Shown: positions 17,381 to 26,250 of the stretch, in pieces
Layout: each line of letters starts with the position of its first letter
How positions within the stretch are numbered: position 1 is the stretch's first letter
DNA from: Clavibacter zhangzhiyongii
GTDB lineage: Bacteria > Actinomycetota > Actinomycetes > Actinomycetales > Microbacteriaceae
Length of the DNA: 64,000 nucleotides
Reading direction: 5' to 3'
Assembly: GCF_014775655.1 (NCBI RefSeq)
Contig: NZ_CP061274.1
Span: forward strand, 744,001-808,000
The notes under the pieces: generated by a model
What the model saw: only the letters and a program-made list of their open reading frames with translations
What the model was told of the DNA's origin: nothing
Databases searched by the model: none
Translations under genes and position numbers: made by a program

Positions 17381-19120
17381 TCACCCGCGCGCGCCCGCAC
17401 CCCGCTGCGCCGGGAGCGCGATCCGGAACGTCGTGCCCTCGCCGAGGACGGAGGAGACGGTGACCTCCCCGCCGTGCGCCTGCACGATCTCCCGCACGAT
17501 CGCGAGGCCGAGGCCCGTGCCCGGCACCACCTCGCTCAGCGCGTTCGCCGCGCGGAAGAACCGGTCGAAGACCTGCGGGAGCGCGTCCGCGGGGATCCCC
17601 ATGCCGGTGTCGGCGACCACGACCATCACCGCCGGGCGCCCCGTGGGACCGGTCGCCGCATGCAGCTCGACGGACACCGTGCCGCCGGCCGGCGTGAACT
17701 TCACGGCGTTCTCGATCACGTTGGTGAGGACCCGCTCCAGCTGCCCCGCGTCGCCCTCCACGGTCGCGGGGCCGGCGTCGCCCACGGCCAGGTCCACGCG
17801 GCGCGCGTCGGCGAACGGGCGGAGGGACTCCGCGGCCCGGCGGACCAGCGTCGCGACGTCGAGCGGCGCCATGGCCGGGCGCTCGCCCGCGTCCAGGCGC
17901 GTCATGGTCAGCATGTCGGCCACGAGCGACTGGAGCCGCCGGGCGTTCCGGTCGACGACCCGCAGCATGTCCTTGGCATCGTCGGGGACGTCGCCCCCCT
18001 CGCCGTCGAGGACCAGCTCCACGTAGCCCGAGATGGAGGTGAGCGGCGTGCGCATCTCGTGGCTGACGGTGCCGATGATGTCGCTCTTGGACCGGTCGAG
18101 CGCCTCCAGCCGTGCGACGACCCGCTCCTGGCCGTCGAGCATGCGCGTGAGCATGGCCTGGCGGAACATGACCGGCAGCGCCGACAGCGCGACGGCGCTC
18201 GCGGCGAGGACCAGCGCGAGCGGCGGCACGGGCGTCGTGGTCGCGACGAGGAGCACGCCGAGGCCGGCGAGCACGGCCATCGCGGGGACCGGCAGCAGGC
18301 GGGCGGTGGGCCGGTACGGCTCCGGGGCGTCCGCGGGCGCGCGGTCGACGCCCTCCACCCACAGGGCGAGGCACGCGATCCCGGCGGTCCAGGCGACGTC
18401 GAGCGGGGTCCCGTCGCCGTAGCCGCCCTCCCGGATCAGCAGCGCGTAGGCGATGTCCGCGCCCGTGATGGCGAGCAGCCCGAGCACGAGGAACTGCCAG
18501 CGGGGACCCATGCGCAGGACCGGGGAGGCGGCGATCCCCACGACCACGGCCACGAGGACGATGTCGAAGGCGGGGTAGAGGGCGTCGATGGCGCCGGCGA
18601 CGACGGTGCGGCCGCTCGTCGCGTCGGAGAGGACCGGGTCGAGGATCACGGCGAGCACGGCCGCGGAGCCGAGCACGGCGAGGCCCGCGTCGAGGAAGAC
18701 GGCCTTCGTGGTGCGACGCGAGCGGCGCCGCACGAGCACGACGAGGGCGAGGAGCATCAGCGGGTAGAAGAGGAGGTAGGCCACGTCCGCGGCGGAGGGC
18801 GAGGGCAGCATGCCGGACGCGTCCATGCCGATCACGTAGATCGTGTCGCCCGCCGCGTTCGCGGTCACCGCGGCGGCCGCGAGCACCACCTCCGCCCGAC
18901 GGGAGCCGGTCCGCGCGGCGACGAGCCAGAACACGACGACGGGGATCCACTGGAGGGCGAGCGACAGCCCGACGTCGACGAGCACGATGCCGGGGTCGCC
19001 GGGCAGGAGCAGGGCCGCGAGGTAGACGATGTTCGCGATCACGACGACGCCGAGGAGGCCCCGGATCACGCGGTCCAGGCGGGGGCGCGCGACGGCGTCC
19101 CCCTCGACGGCACGCGCCAT
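17381..19120 (-). CDS. Orphan membrane sensor histidine kinase
   Basis: I took ATG 19120 because GGGGGAG lies just before it (spacing is short); GTG 19156 is an alternative with no ribosome site. The 579-residue protein has eight to nine hydrophobic helices in residues ~15-300 as its sensor part. It then has a HisKA domain with SHEMRTPL (phospho-accepting His near 353), N box NVIENAVKF, G1 DTGMGIP, F box FDRFFRA and G2 GTGLGLAI. All catalytic boxes are intact. No response regulator is encoded nearby, so its partner lies elsewhere. The gene follows the GH10 xylanase gene by 75 bases on the same strand and may be co-transcribed with it. Confidence 0.9.
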   Translation of the reverse strand: MARAVEGDAVARPRLDRVIRGLLGVVVIANIVYLAALLLPGDPGIVLVDVGLSLALQWIPVVVFWLVAARTGSRRAEVVLAAAAVTANAAGDTIYVIGMDASGMLPSPSAADVAYLLFYPLMLLALVVLVRRRSRRTTKAVFLDAGLAVLGSAAVLAVILDPVLSDATSGRTVVAGAIDALYPAFDIVLVAVVVGIAASPVLRMGPRWQFLVLGLLAITGADIAYALLIREGGYGDGTPLDVAWTAGIACLALWVEGVDRAPADAPEPYRPTARLLPVPAMAVLAGLGVLLVATTTPVPPLALVLAASAVALSALPVMFRQAMLTRMLDGQERVVARLEALDRSKSDIIGTVSHEMRTPLTSISGYVELVLDGEGGDVPDDAKDMLRVVDRNARRLQSLVADMLTMTRLDAGERPAMAPLDVATLVRRAAESLRPFADARRVDLAVGDAGPATVEGDAGQLERVLTNVIENAVKFTPAGGTVSVELHAATGPTGRPAVMVVVADTGMGIPADALPQVFDRFFRAANALSEVVPGTGLGLAIVREIVQAHGGEVTVSSVLGEGTTFRIALPAQRGAGARG

Positions 19121-19195
19121 GATCTCCCCCGTACCCGACGTGCCGGTCGCGACCACCCGGTCGCACCGCCCGCACGCCTCCGCCGATCCTAGGAG

Positions 19196-20551
19196 TCAGG
19201 GGGCCTCCGGCGGCCGCCCGGACGGTGCGGGGACGAGACCGGCGCCGCCCGTCGCTCCCTGGGCCGGCGTCACGTCCGCCTCGGACGCGCCGACCGCGAC
19301 CGCCGCCAGCGCCTCGCGCCCGGCGTGCGCCACCCGCACGTCGCCCGCGAAGGCCGTCACGCGCACGCGGCCCTCCGCGTCCGTGCGCAGGGTCGTGGGC
19401 GCGAGCCGCCACTCCTCGCGGATGAGCCGGCGGAGCGCCTCGTACGACGGCTTCGGCGTGCCGTCCGCGCGCACCAGGCCGCCGGGCGCGCCCAGCCACA
19501 TGCCGTCGTCGGTGAGGCCCCAGTACGTGATCGCCTGCACCGCCGGGTGCCCGACGAGCGACCGGTAGTGCCGCTCGATCTCGTCGGCCTGCCGCTCCTC
19601 GCCCGCGGGTGTGGACGGCCAGCTCGTGACGCGGAAGTCGTTGAGGTCGGTGATCTCCGGCGGCATGAGGTCGCCCGAGAGCAGCGTCGTCTCGGTCATG
19701 TGGATCGGCAGCCCGAACCGCGCGAACCGGTCGACGATGCCGAGCACCTGCTCCTCCCCGCGGTAGCCCTGGTGCATGTGGGTCTGGAGCCCGATGGCGT
19801 CGACCTCGATGCCCGCGCCGAGCACCTCCTCGATGAGCTCCTCGTAGGCGGGGGACAGGTCGAAGTCGTTGAGCACGAGCGTGGCGGCCGGGTTCGCGGC
19901 CCGCGCCTCCTCGAAGGCCATGCGCACCATCGCCAGCCGCCCCCGCGCCGCGGTGAGCCGGGTGATCCCGTTGTCCTCGCGGTCGAACACGGGCATGATC
20001 ACGGCCTCGTTGATGGCGTCCCACGTGTCGATGAGCCCCGCGAAGTCGCCCACGTCGCGCCGGATCCGCTCCCGCTGCACGCGCTCCACCTCGTCGAGCG
20101 GCAGGTCGAGCAGCCACGGCGCCGTGACCGTGTGCCAGACGAGCGGGTGCCCCTTCACGGCGATCCCGCGCTCGCGCAGCCAGCGCGCGGTCGTGAGCAG
20201 GCGCTCGGTGTCCGGCTCGCCGCGCACGGGCTCGAACCTGCCCCAGTAGAAGGGGAGCGTCGCGGTGTTGAACACGGCCGCCCACTGCTCGGCCAGCCGC
20301 TCCAGGCCCTCGAGCCGCGCGCCGCCGAAGGTCTCGATGCCGGCCTCCTCGGGATCCGTCTCGCCGTTCGCGAGCGGGATGAGGTCGAAGCCGATGTTGC
20401 CGAACGCGAAGTCCTGGCCGGCCTGCTCGACCACGACGTCCGCGTCGGCGAGCGGCCGGCCCCCGGGGTCGCGGACGGTGATCACCGCCTCGGCGCGGCG
20501 GGCGTCGGGGATCGCCGTCGGGCGGCGGGAGGCGGATGGCGTGGCGGGCAT
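19196..20551 (-). CDS. GH10 endo-1,4-beta-xylanase, apparently cytoplasmic
   Basis: The 451-residue protein is a GH10 TIM barrel: GHPLVWH in the substrate cleft, the acid/base glutamate in WDAINEAV (near 180) and the nucleophile in IHMTETTLL (near 287), then ITYWGLTDDGMW. A short N-terminal beta domain (~20-65) precedes the barrel and a ~50-residue beta/Ala-rich tail follows. GH10 enzymes cut beta-1,4-xylan. The N-terminus (MPATPSASRRPTAIPDARRAE) is not a signal peptide, which is unusual for a polymer-degrading enzyme and suggests action on imported xylo-oligosaccharides or non-classical export. AGAGGG precedes ATG 20551. Confidence 0.9.
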   Translation of the reverse strand: MPATPSASRRPTAIPDARRAEAVITVRDPGGRPLADADVVVEQAGQDFAFGNIGFDLIPLANGETDPEEAGIETFGGARLEGLERLAEQWAAVFNTATLPFYWGRFEPVRGEPDTERLLTTARWLRERGIAVKGHPLVWHTVTAPWLLDLPLDEVERVQRERIRRDVGDFAGLIDTWDAINEAVIMPVFDREDNGITRLTAARGRLAMVRMAFEEARAANPAATLVLNDFDLSPAYEELIEEVLGAGIEVDAIGLQTHMHQGYRGEEQVLGIVDRFARFGLPIHMTETTLLSGDLMPPEITDLNDFRVTSWPSTPAGEERQADEIERHYRSLVGHPAVQAITYWGLTDDGMWLGAPGGLVRADGTPKPSYEALRRLIREEWRLAPTTLRTDAEGRVRVTAFAGDVRVAHAGREALAAVAVGASEADVTPAQGATGGAGLVPAPSGRPPEAP

Positions 20552-20751
20552 GGGTCCCTCTCGGGGTCGGCGCGTCGGCGCGTCGGTGCGGTCGTCCGGA
20601 ACCTACGCGGGCCGCGGGACGGGCGTCCACCGCGGCCCGGATGTCCGCAAGCTTTCCCCCGCCGAGGCGGGTGGGGAGGGCGCGGCGCGGGCGTAGCGTG
20701 CACGCAGGGCGCGGATCCGACCGGCGCCCCCGCTTCGATGACGAGGACCCG

Positions 20752-21795
20752 ATGACCCCAGGCGCCGCCACCCTGTCCGTGCTCTACCTCGGGGGGACGG
20801 GCACGATCAGCGCCGCCTGCGTCCGGGCCTCCGTCGCCGCGGGGATGGACGTGACCGTCGTCAACCGCGGCGCCGACTCGAAGGGCCGCGGGGTCCCCGC
20901 GGGCGTCACGAGCCTCGTCGCCGACGTCACGGATCCCGACGCCCTCCGCGCCGTGCTCGGTGACCGGTCCTTCGACGCGGTCGTCGACTTCCTCTGCTTC
21001 GACGCCGCGGGCGCCGACCGCCGCGTGGACGTGCTCCAGGGCCGCACCCGGCAGTTCGTCGCCATCAGCTCGGCGTCGATCTACCGCAAGCCCGCGCTCC
21101 AGACGCCCATCACCGAGTCGACGCTGCGCGCCAACCCGTTCCTCTCCTACGCGCGCGACAAGATCGCGATGGAGGACGCGTTCCTCCGCCACCACGCGCA
21201 GAGCGGCTTCCCGGTCGTCATCGTCCGCCCGTCGCACACGTACGACGAGGCCAGCCCGCCGCTCGCGGGCGACTGGACGGTCGTCGACCGCATCGCGCGC
21301 GGCGAGGAGGTCGTGGTCCCGGGCGACGGCACCTCGCTCTGGACGCTCACGCACGCCGACGACTTCGCGGTCGGGCTGGTGGGGATCCTCGGCGACGAGC
21401 GCGCGACCGGCGAGGCGCTGCACATCACGAGCGACGACGTCATGACGTGGGACCGGATCCACCACCTCGTCGCCGACGCCCTCGGGGTCGAGGCGCGGCT
21501 CGTGCACGTGCCCGCCGAGCAGTTCCCCGTGGTCGAGCCGGAGTGGGGCTGGTCGGAGCTCGTCGTCGGTGACCTGTCGCACAGCGCGGTCTTCGACACC
21601 ACGAGGATCCGGCGGCTCGTGCCGGCGTTCCAGCCGCGGAACCCGTTCCACCTGGCCGTCCGCGGCATCGTCGCGTGGCGCGCCGCGCACCCGGAGCTCA
21701 CCCGCCCGGACGCGGACACCGACCGCCGCATCGCCCGCCTGGTCGCGGCGAAGCACGCGGCCGACGCGGCGTACCGGGACGCGGCCGCGGGCTGA
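20752..21795 (+). CDS. NAD-dependent epimerase/dehydratase family protein (extended SDR)
   Basis: The 347-residue protein starts at ATG 20752, behind GAGGA. The N-terminal Rossmann fold opens VLYLGGTGTIS, with the glycine-rich nucleotide loop. SSASIYRK (near 105) carries the catalytic Ser, and SYARDKIAMED supplies the Y-x3-K pair (near 127-131). The family uses NAD(P) to epimerise, dehydrate or reduce nucleotide sugars and related compounds. The gene stands alone, divergent from the GH10 gene across a 200-base gap, so its substrate is not indicated by context. Confidence 0.85.
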   Translation: MTPGAATLSVLYLGGTGTISAACVRASVAAGMDVTVVNRGADSKGRGVPAGVTSLVADVTDPDALRAVLGDRSFDAVVDFLCFDAAGADRRVDVLQGRTRQFVAISSASIYRKPALQTPITESTLRANPFLSYARDKIAMEDAFLRHHAQSGFPVVIVRPSHTYDEASPPLAGDWTVVDRIARGEEVVVPGDGTSLWTLTHADDFAVGLVGILGDERATGEALHITSDDVMTWDRIHHLVADALGVEARLVHVPAEQFPVVEPEWGWSELVVGDLSHSAVFDTTRIRRLVPAFQPRNPFHLAVRGIVAWRAAHPELTRPDADTDRRIARLVAAKHAADAAYRDAAAG

Positions 21796-21849
21796 TCCGC
21801 GGTCCGGGCGTCCGGGCGGGCGTCCGGGCGTCCGGGATGCCCGGGCGCC

Positions 21850-22665
21850 TCAGCGCGCCGCCGCCTCCCGCGGCGCCACGCGCCCGGTCCAGCCGACGCG
21901 GGCGCGCACGACGAGCGTCACGACCACCGCGAGCGCGGCCGCGACGAGCGCCGCGACGGCCGCCGGCGTCGACATCAGCTCGCCCGTCAGCCGCCCGACG
22001 GCGATCCAGGCGAGTCCCCACGCGATGGCCGCGGTGGGCGCGAGCCGTCCGCCGTCGCGCACGGCCAGCAGCGCGCCGAGCGCGCCGACCACCAGGAGCA
22101 CCACGACGGCCGTGGCGTCGCGCCCCGCCTCGCCGGGTCGGACGCCCGCGGCGGTGAGGATCGCCGCGACGTTCGCGACCGTCGCCACGCTCACCCAGCC
22201 GAGGTAGAGGCCCATGGTCCCGTCGAGCACGACCGCCTCCACGGCGTTCCGCGGCCGCGTCGCGAGGAGCGCCAGGAAGGTCCACACGAGCGTCGCGAGC
22301 AGCGCCGCGATGACCACGCCGCTCAGCGCGAGGAGGCCGGCCTGCGCCGTGAGGATCCACGCGGCGTTGAGCACGAGGGTCACGGCCACGGGGTAGCCGA
22401 CCCGGCGCTGGCGAGCGTCGGCGCGCTGGGCGGGGAGCGCCTGCCACACCGTGGCCGCCAGGAGGCCCAGGTAGACGACGCCCCAGATCGAGAAGGCGGG
22501 GCCGGCGGGCGCGACGGGCGTGAAGCTCGCGCTGAGCGCGCCGCTCGACGCCGTCTGGATGCTGCGGTCGCTGAACGCGCCCGAGCCGAAGGCGGAGCCG
22601 ACGAGCGCGAAGGCCATGCTCGCGACGACGACGATCTGGCGGACGATGTCCTTCACGGTGCCCAT
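21850..22665 (-). CDS. TspO/MBR-like (tryptophan-rich sensory) membrane protein
   Basis: The start at ATG 22665 is set by AGAGGAG eight bases upstream. The 271-residue protein is almost entirely hydrophobic with about seven to eight helices. The segment PAGPAFSIWGVVYLGLLAATVW near residue 50 resembles the conserved P-x-W region of TspO-like proteins annotated as tryptophan-rich sensory proteins. It is longer than the five-helix TspO core, and tryptophans are fewer. It is divergent from a MarR regulator with a palindrome between them, so MarR probably controls it. Its ligand is unknown. Confidence 0.65.
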   Translation of the reverse strand: MGTVKDIVRQIVVVASMAFALVGSAFGSGAFSDRSIQTASSGALSASFTPVAPAGPAFSIWGVVYLGLLAATVWQALPAQRADARQRRVGYPVAVTLVLNAAWILTAQAGLLALSGVVIAALLATLVWTFLALLATRPRNAVEAVVLDGTMGLYLGWVSVATVANVAAILTAAGVRPGEAGRDATAVVVLLVVGALGALLAVRDGGRLAPTAAIAWGLAWIAVGRLTGELMSTPAAVAALVAAALAVVVTLVVRARVGWTGRVAPREAAAR

Positions 22666-22686
22666 GCGGCCTGCTCCTCTACGATG

Positions 22687-22723
22687 GATCATCAGCAGGC
22701 GGATAGTAAGTCTGCTGACGATC
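22687..22723. promoter_or_regulatory. Candidate MarR operator between divergent genes
   Basis: An inverted repeat GATCATCAGCAG / CTGCTGACGATC (11 of 12 positions pair) with a 13-base spacer lies between the TspO-like and MarR starts. It overlaps where both promoters must be. MarR proteins bind such palindromes and often repress themselves and the divergent gene. Confidence 0.6.
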
Positions 22724-22744
22724 ACTGTAGCAGGAGGGGCGACC

Positions 22745-23266
22745 ATGGCCGGAGGGGCCCCGCAGGACGAGCTCGCCAGCTGGCCCACCGGCCGGCTGCT
22801 GTCGACGGCCGCGCGCGCCGTCGAGCACGCGTGGGCGGAGGCGCTCCAGACCCTCGGGGTCACGCACGCGGGCCTCATCGCGCTGCACCTGCTGCGCGAC
22901 GGGCCGCTCAGCCAGATCCAGCTCGCCCGCTCCGCGCACGTCGAGACGCAGACCATGTCGCGCACGCTCGAGCGGCTGGAGCGCGAGGGCCTCGTCTCGC
23001 GCGCGCCGGATCCCCACGACCGCCGCCGTCACGTCGTCGCGCGCACGGAGGCCGGCGCGGAGGCCTGGGCCCGTGCGCAGACGCTCGAGCGCGACGTCGT
23101 CCCGGAGCTCACCCGCTCCGAGGAGATGCGCCGCGGCCTCATCGACGTGATCCGCGCGGCCGGCCGCCCGTCCGCTCCCGCCACCCCGGACGACGCTCCC
23201 GCCGCGACGCCCGCCGACGCCCCCGCTCCCGCGAACGCCCCCGCCCCCCGGAAGCGCACCCGATGA
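22745..23266 (+). CDS. MarR-family transcriptional regulator
   Basis: The 173-residue protein starts at ATG 22745 after AGGAGGGG. The winged-helix domain covers ~35-115: LSQIQLARSAHVETQTMSRTLERLEREGLVSR is the recognition helix pair, followed by the wing DPHDRRRHVVARTEAG. MarR dimers bind palindromes and release on ligand binding. The last ~35 residues are Pro/Ala-rich and end in basic residues, which is atypical for the family. The stop overlaps the next ATG (ATGA), linking it to the DUF2071 gene, and the divergent TspO-like gene is its likely target. Confidence 0.9.
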   Translation: MAGGAPQDELASWPTGRLLSTAARAVEHAWAEALQTLGVTHAGLIALHLLRDGPLSQIQLARSAHVETQTMSRTLERLEREGLVSRAPDPHDRRRHVVARTEAGAEAWARAQTLERDVVPELTRSEEMRRGLIDVIRAAGRPSAPATPDDAPAATPADAPAPANAPAPRKRTR

Positions 23267-24009
23267 CCCGCCCCGCGGACCCCGACCCGATCTCCGCCCA
23301 CGCCCCCGACCTCCCCGGCCGCGCCGTCATCCGCCAGCTCTGGAGCGACCTCGCCTTCGTGCACTGGCGCGTGGATCCCGCCCTCGTCGCCCCGCTCCTC
23401 CCGCCGGGCACGCGCCCCGACGTGCACGACGGATCCAGCTGGGTCGGCCTCATCCCGTTCGTCCTGTCGCGCAGCGCCTTCCCGCCGCTGCCCGCCGTGC
23501 CGTGGGCCGGCACCTTCGCCGAGCTCAACGTGCGCCTCTACAGCGTCGGCGACGACGGCCGCCGCGGCGTGGTCTTCCGCTCGCTCGAGGCCGCCAAGCT
23601 CCTGCCCGTGATCGGCGCGCGCGTCGGCCTCGGCCTGCCCTACATGTGGGCGTCGATGACGCACGCGGAGCACGACGGCGTCGTCACCTACACGTCGCGC
23701 CGGCGCACCGGCACGCGGCCGACCTCCCGCCTCTCCGTGCGCCCGCTCGGCGAGGAGGTCGCGGGCGATCCGCTCGCCGACTTCCTCACCGCGCGCTGGG
23801 GCATGCACGTGGCCCGCGGCGGCGTCACGCGCTACTGGCCGAACACCCACGACGCGTGGACCCTGGAGCGCGCCGAGCTCGTGGACCTCGACGACGAGCT
23901 GGTGGCGGCCGCCGGCCTCCCGGGCATCGTCGGCCGCGCGCCGGACTCGGTGCTGTTCTCCCGCGGCGTCCGCACGGAGTTCGCCGGCCCGCTGCGGCCG
24001 CGCGCCTGA
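23263..24009 (+). CDS. DUF2071 (YqjF-like) protein
   Basis: The 248-residue protein has the DUF2071 layout: LWSDLAFVHWRVDPALVAPLLP near the start, SWVGLIPFVLS, then AELNVRLYSV and the GLPYMWASMTH core. YqjF-like proteins are related to acetoacetate-decarboxylase folds, but their biological role is not established. It overlaps the MarR gene by four bases (ATGA) and so should be expressed with it. There is no signal peptide or membrane segment. Confidence 0.85.
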   Translation: MTRPADPDPISAHAPDLPGRAVIRQLWSDLAFVHWRVDPALVAPLLPPGTRPDVHDGSSWVGLIPFVLSRSAFPPLPAVPWAGTFAELNVRLYSVGDDGRRGVVFRSLEAAKLLPVIGARVGLGLPYMWASMTHAEHDGVVTYTSRRRTGTRPTSRLSVRPLGEEVAGDPLADFLTARWGMHVARGGVTRYWPNTHDAWTLERAELVDLDDELVAAAGLPGIVGRAPDSVLFSRGVRTEFAGPLRPRA

Positions 24010-24048
24010 CGCGCGGGCGCCGCGCTCGACCGGGCCCTCGACCTCGCC

Positions 24049-25884
24049 CTACCGCTCGGCGCGCGGCGTCCGCGTCGAGCGCGCCTCCCCGCCCGACAGC
24101 TCGTCGATGGTCAGCGCCGCGCTGACGAGCGCGAGGTGGCTAAGCCCCTGCGGCAGGTTGCCGAGGAACGAGTGGTCGTCGGCGTCGATCATCTCCGAGT
24201 AGATCCCGACGTCGTTGCCGAGCGCGACGAGCTGGTCCATGAGCTCGCGCGCCTCGTCCATCCGCCCGACGCACGCGTACGCGGCCGCCAGCCAGAACGC
24301 GCACGCCGTGAACGTGCCCTCCTCCTCGGGCATGCCCGTGTAGCGGTAGAGGAGCGGCCCGCGGCCGAGCTCGGAGCGGAGCGCGTCGAGCGTCCGCGAC
24401 ATGCGCTCGCCGCGGTCGAAGCCGGAGATCGAGTGCAGGAGGATGCTCGCGTCGAGCCGCTGGCTGCCCGGGTGCATCACGTAGGCGCCGCGGCCCTCGT
24501 CCCAGCACTCCTCCTCGACCCAGGCGCGGATCCGGTCGCGCTCGGCGCGCCAGCGGTCCGGCACCCCGGGGATCTGCCCGACCTCGGCCAGCTCGACGGC
24601 GCAGTCGAGCGCCTGCCAGCAGCCGAGCTTCGAGGTCGTGTAGTGCTGCTCGTCCTCGAGCTCCCACATGCCGGCGTCGCGCTTCTGCCACATGTCGCAG
24701 GCGCGGTCGGCGAAGCCCGCGAGGAGGCGGCCGGTGTCGGCGTCGAGCACGTTGCCGTCGCGGACGTACGTGCGCACCACGTCGAAGAGGTCGCCGAAGA
24801 CGCCGAGCTGCAGCTGGGCCTGCGCGTCGTTGCCGTCGACGACGGGGCCGACGCCGCGCCAGCCCGGAACCTCCGGGTTCGAGCTGCCCTCGGGCACGGC
24901 GCCCTCGAGCGAGTAGAAGACGTGCAGGTCCGGGCCGTTGTCGCGGATCGTGCGGAGCATCCACGACACCGCCGCGTGCGTCTCCTCGCGGAGGCCGAAC
25001 TTCACGAGCGCGTTCACCGTGTACGCGAGGTCGCGCACCCAGGCGAAGCGGTAGTCCCAGTTCTTGCCGCCGCCCATGCGCTCGGGCAGCGAGGTGGTGG
25101 CGGCCGCGGCGATGGAGCCGGTGGGCGCGTGCACGAGCAGCTTGAGCGCGAGCGCGCTGCGCTGCACGGCCTCGGCCCACTCGCCCTCGTAGCGGAACTC
25201 GGCGCTCCAGCCCTCCCAGTTGCGGATGGTGCGGTCGATGCCCTCGTCCACGATCTCCGGGTTCGGGATCCGCACGGGCTCGCGCTCCGTGCCCACCAGG
25301 GTGATGACGTGCCGCGACCCCTTCGTCGCGGTGAATGCGCCGGACACCGACTGCGTGCCGGGCTCCGCGGGACCGTGGTCGAGCCCGACGACCGCGAGCG
25401 TGACGCCGTCGACGCGGATCACCGGCCCGTTGTGGGTGGACTGCACCCACGGCGACGACGTGGCGAGCGCGGTGCCGGGCGCCACGAGCCAGCTCATCGC
25501 GACCTCGCCCGTGAGCCCCTCGATCCGCCGCCCGAGCTCCGACCACGGCAGCCGCCCCGCGACCCCGGTGATGAGCGCGTCGGTGACCCGGACGCTGCCG
25601 GAGGCCGTCGTGAAGGTCGTGGTCAGCACGTTGGTGCCGGGCACGTACGCCCGCGTGACCTCGAAGTCCTCGTCGGGCCGCAGGGTGATCCGTCCGCCGT
25701 GCGGCGCGTCGATCAGCGCCGCGAAGGCCGGCGGCGTGTGCAGGTCGGGCATCGGCAGCCAGTCGATGTCGCCGTCCTCGGCGATGAGCGCGACGGTGCG
25801 CCCGTCCCCGATGGCGGCGTAGCTGCGGAGCGCGATGTAGCCGTCGATGCGCTCGGGTGCGGGGCGGGAAGCGGGCTGTGCCAT
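24049..25884 (-). CDS. Glycoside hydrolase family 15 (glucoamylase/trehalase-like)
   Basis: ATG 25884 is chosen because AGGAG lies four bases upstream; it gives a 611-residue protein. The N-terminal beta-sandwich (~10-230) starts IDGYIALRSYAAIGDGRTVAL. The (alpha/alpha)6 barrel has GGGKNWDYRFAWVRD near 270-284, the GH15 substrate-site signature, and EEGTFTACAFWLAAAYA near 518-534 with the second catalytic glutamate. Actinobacterial members are often trehalases or glucan 1,4-alpha-glucosidases. There is no signal peptide, so it acts in the cytoplasm. It converges on the DUF2071 gene. The substrate cannot be settled from sequence alone. Confidence 0.9.
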   Translation of the reverse strand: MAQPASRPAPERIDGYIALRSYAAIGDGRTVALIAEDGDIDWLPMPDLHTPPAFAALIDAPHGGRITLRPDEDFEVTRAYVPGTNVLTTTFTTASGSVRVTDALITGVAGRLPWSELGRRIEGLTGEVAMSWLVAPGTALATSSPWVQSTHNGPVIRVDGVTLAVVGLDHGPAEPGTQSVSGAFTATKGSRHVITLVGTEREPVRIPNPEIVDEGIDRTIRNWEGWSAEFRYEGEWAEAVQRSALALKLLVHAPTGSIAAAATTSLPERMGGGKNWDYRFAWVRDLAYTVNALVKFGLREETHAAVSWMLRTIRDNGPDLHVFYSLEGAVPEGSSNPEVPGWRGVGPVVDGNDAQAQLQLGVFGDLFDVVRTYVRDGNVLDADTGRLLAGFADRACDMWQKRDAGMWELEDEQHYTTSKLGCWQALDCAVELAEVGQIPGVPDRWRAERDRIRAWVEEECWDEGRGAYVMHPGSQRLDASILLHSISGFDRGERMSRTLDALRSELGRGPLLYRYTGMPEEEGTFTACAFWLAAAYACVGRMDEARELMDQLVALGNDVGIYSEMIDADDHSFLGNLPQGLSHLALVSAALTIDELSGGEARSTRTPRAER

Positions 25885-26250
25885 GGGACTCCTGTCGACG
25901 CCGGCAGGAGGATCACCGACCCCTCCAGTATCCCCGCGCCGCCTCCGCGGGAGCCGCGCGCGGGTCCCGGCGGACAGGACGGGCGACCGGGAGGAGCGAC
26001 CCGACCCGTGGTCCCGGCAGGAGGGCCAATCCATTCTTCCCCGGGTACCGAATAGGGCTGATGTGCCCGGAGCCAACCCGAACGGTTCCGGTCGCCGCCC
26101 GCCGGACAGCGTCGTCCGCGCGGGATCCGGGCCCCGTGCCCCGCTCGGGGGGACGCGCGTCGGCGCCCCCGGCGATACGATCTCCTGACCCGAGCACCGC
26201 GCCGCACGCAGGAGCTACCCGACTCCTCGCCGGCGCATCAGAGAAGAGCC
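25885..26250. other. 366-base divergent intergenic region
   Basis: This gap lies between the divergent GH15 and acyltransferase genes. I see no convincing gene in it. Weak -10-like boxes are GATACT on the minus strand (25927-25932) and TACGAT on the plus strand (26176-26181), without clear -35 partners. Confidence 0.4.

Noticed and set aside
21796..21849. Short direct repeats of GTCCGGGC between two convergent genes
   Set aside because: They are low-complexity GC sequence of about 50 bases with no pairing strong enough to call a terminator and no sign of a mobile element.
24136..26055. Plus-strand frame opposite the GH15 gene
   Set aside because: It has no recognisable domain and codon positions fit the GH15 gene on the minus strand.
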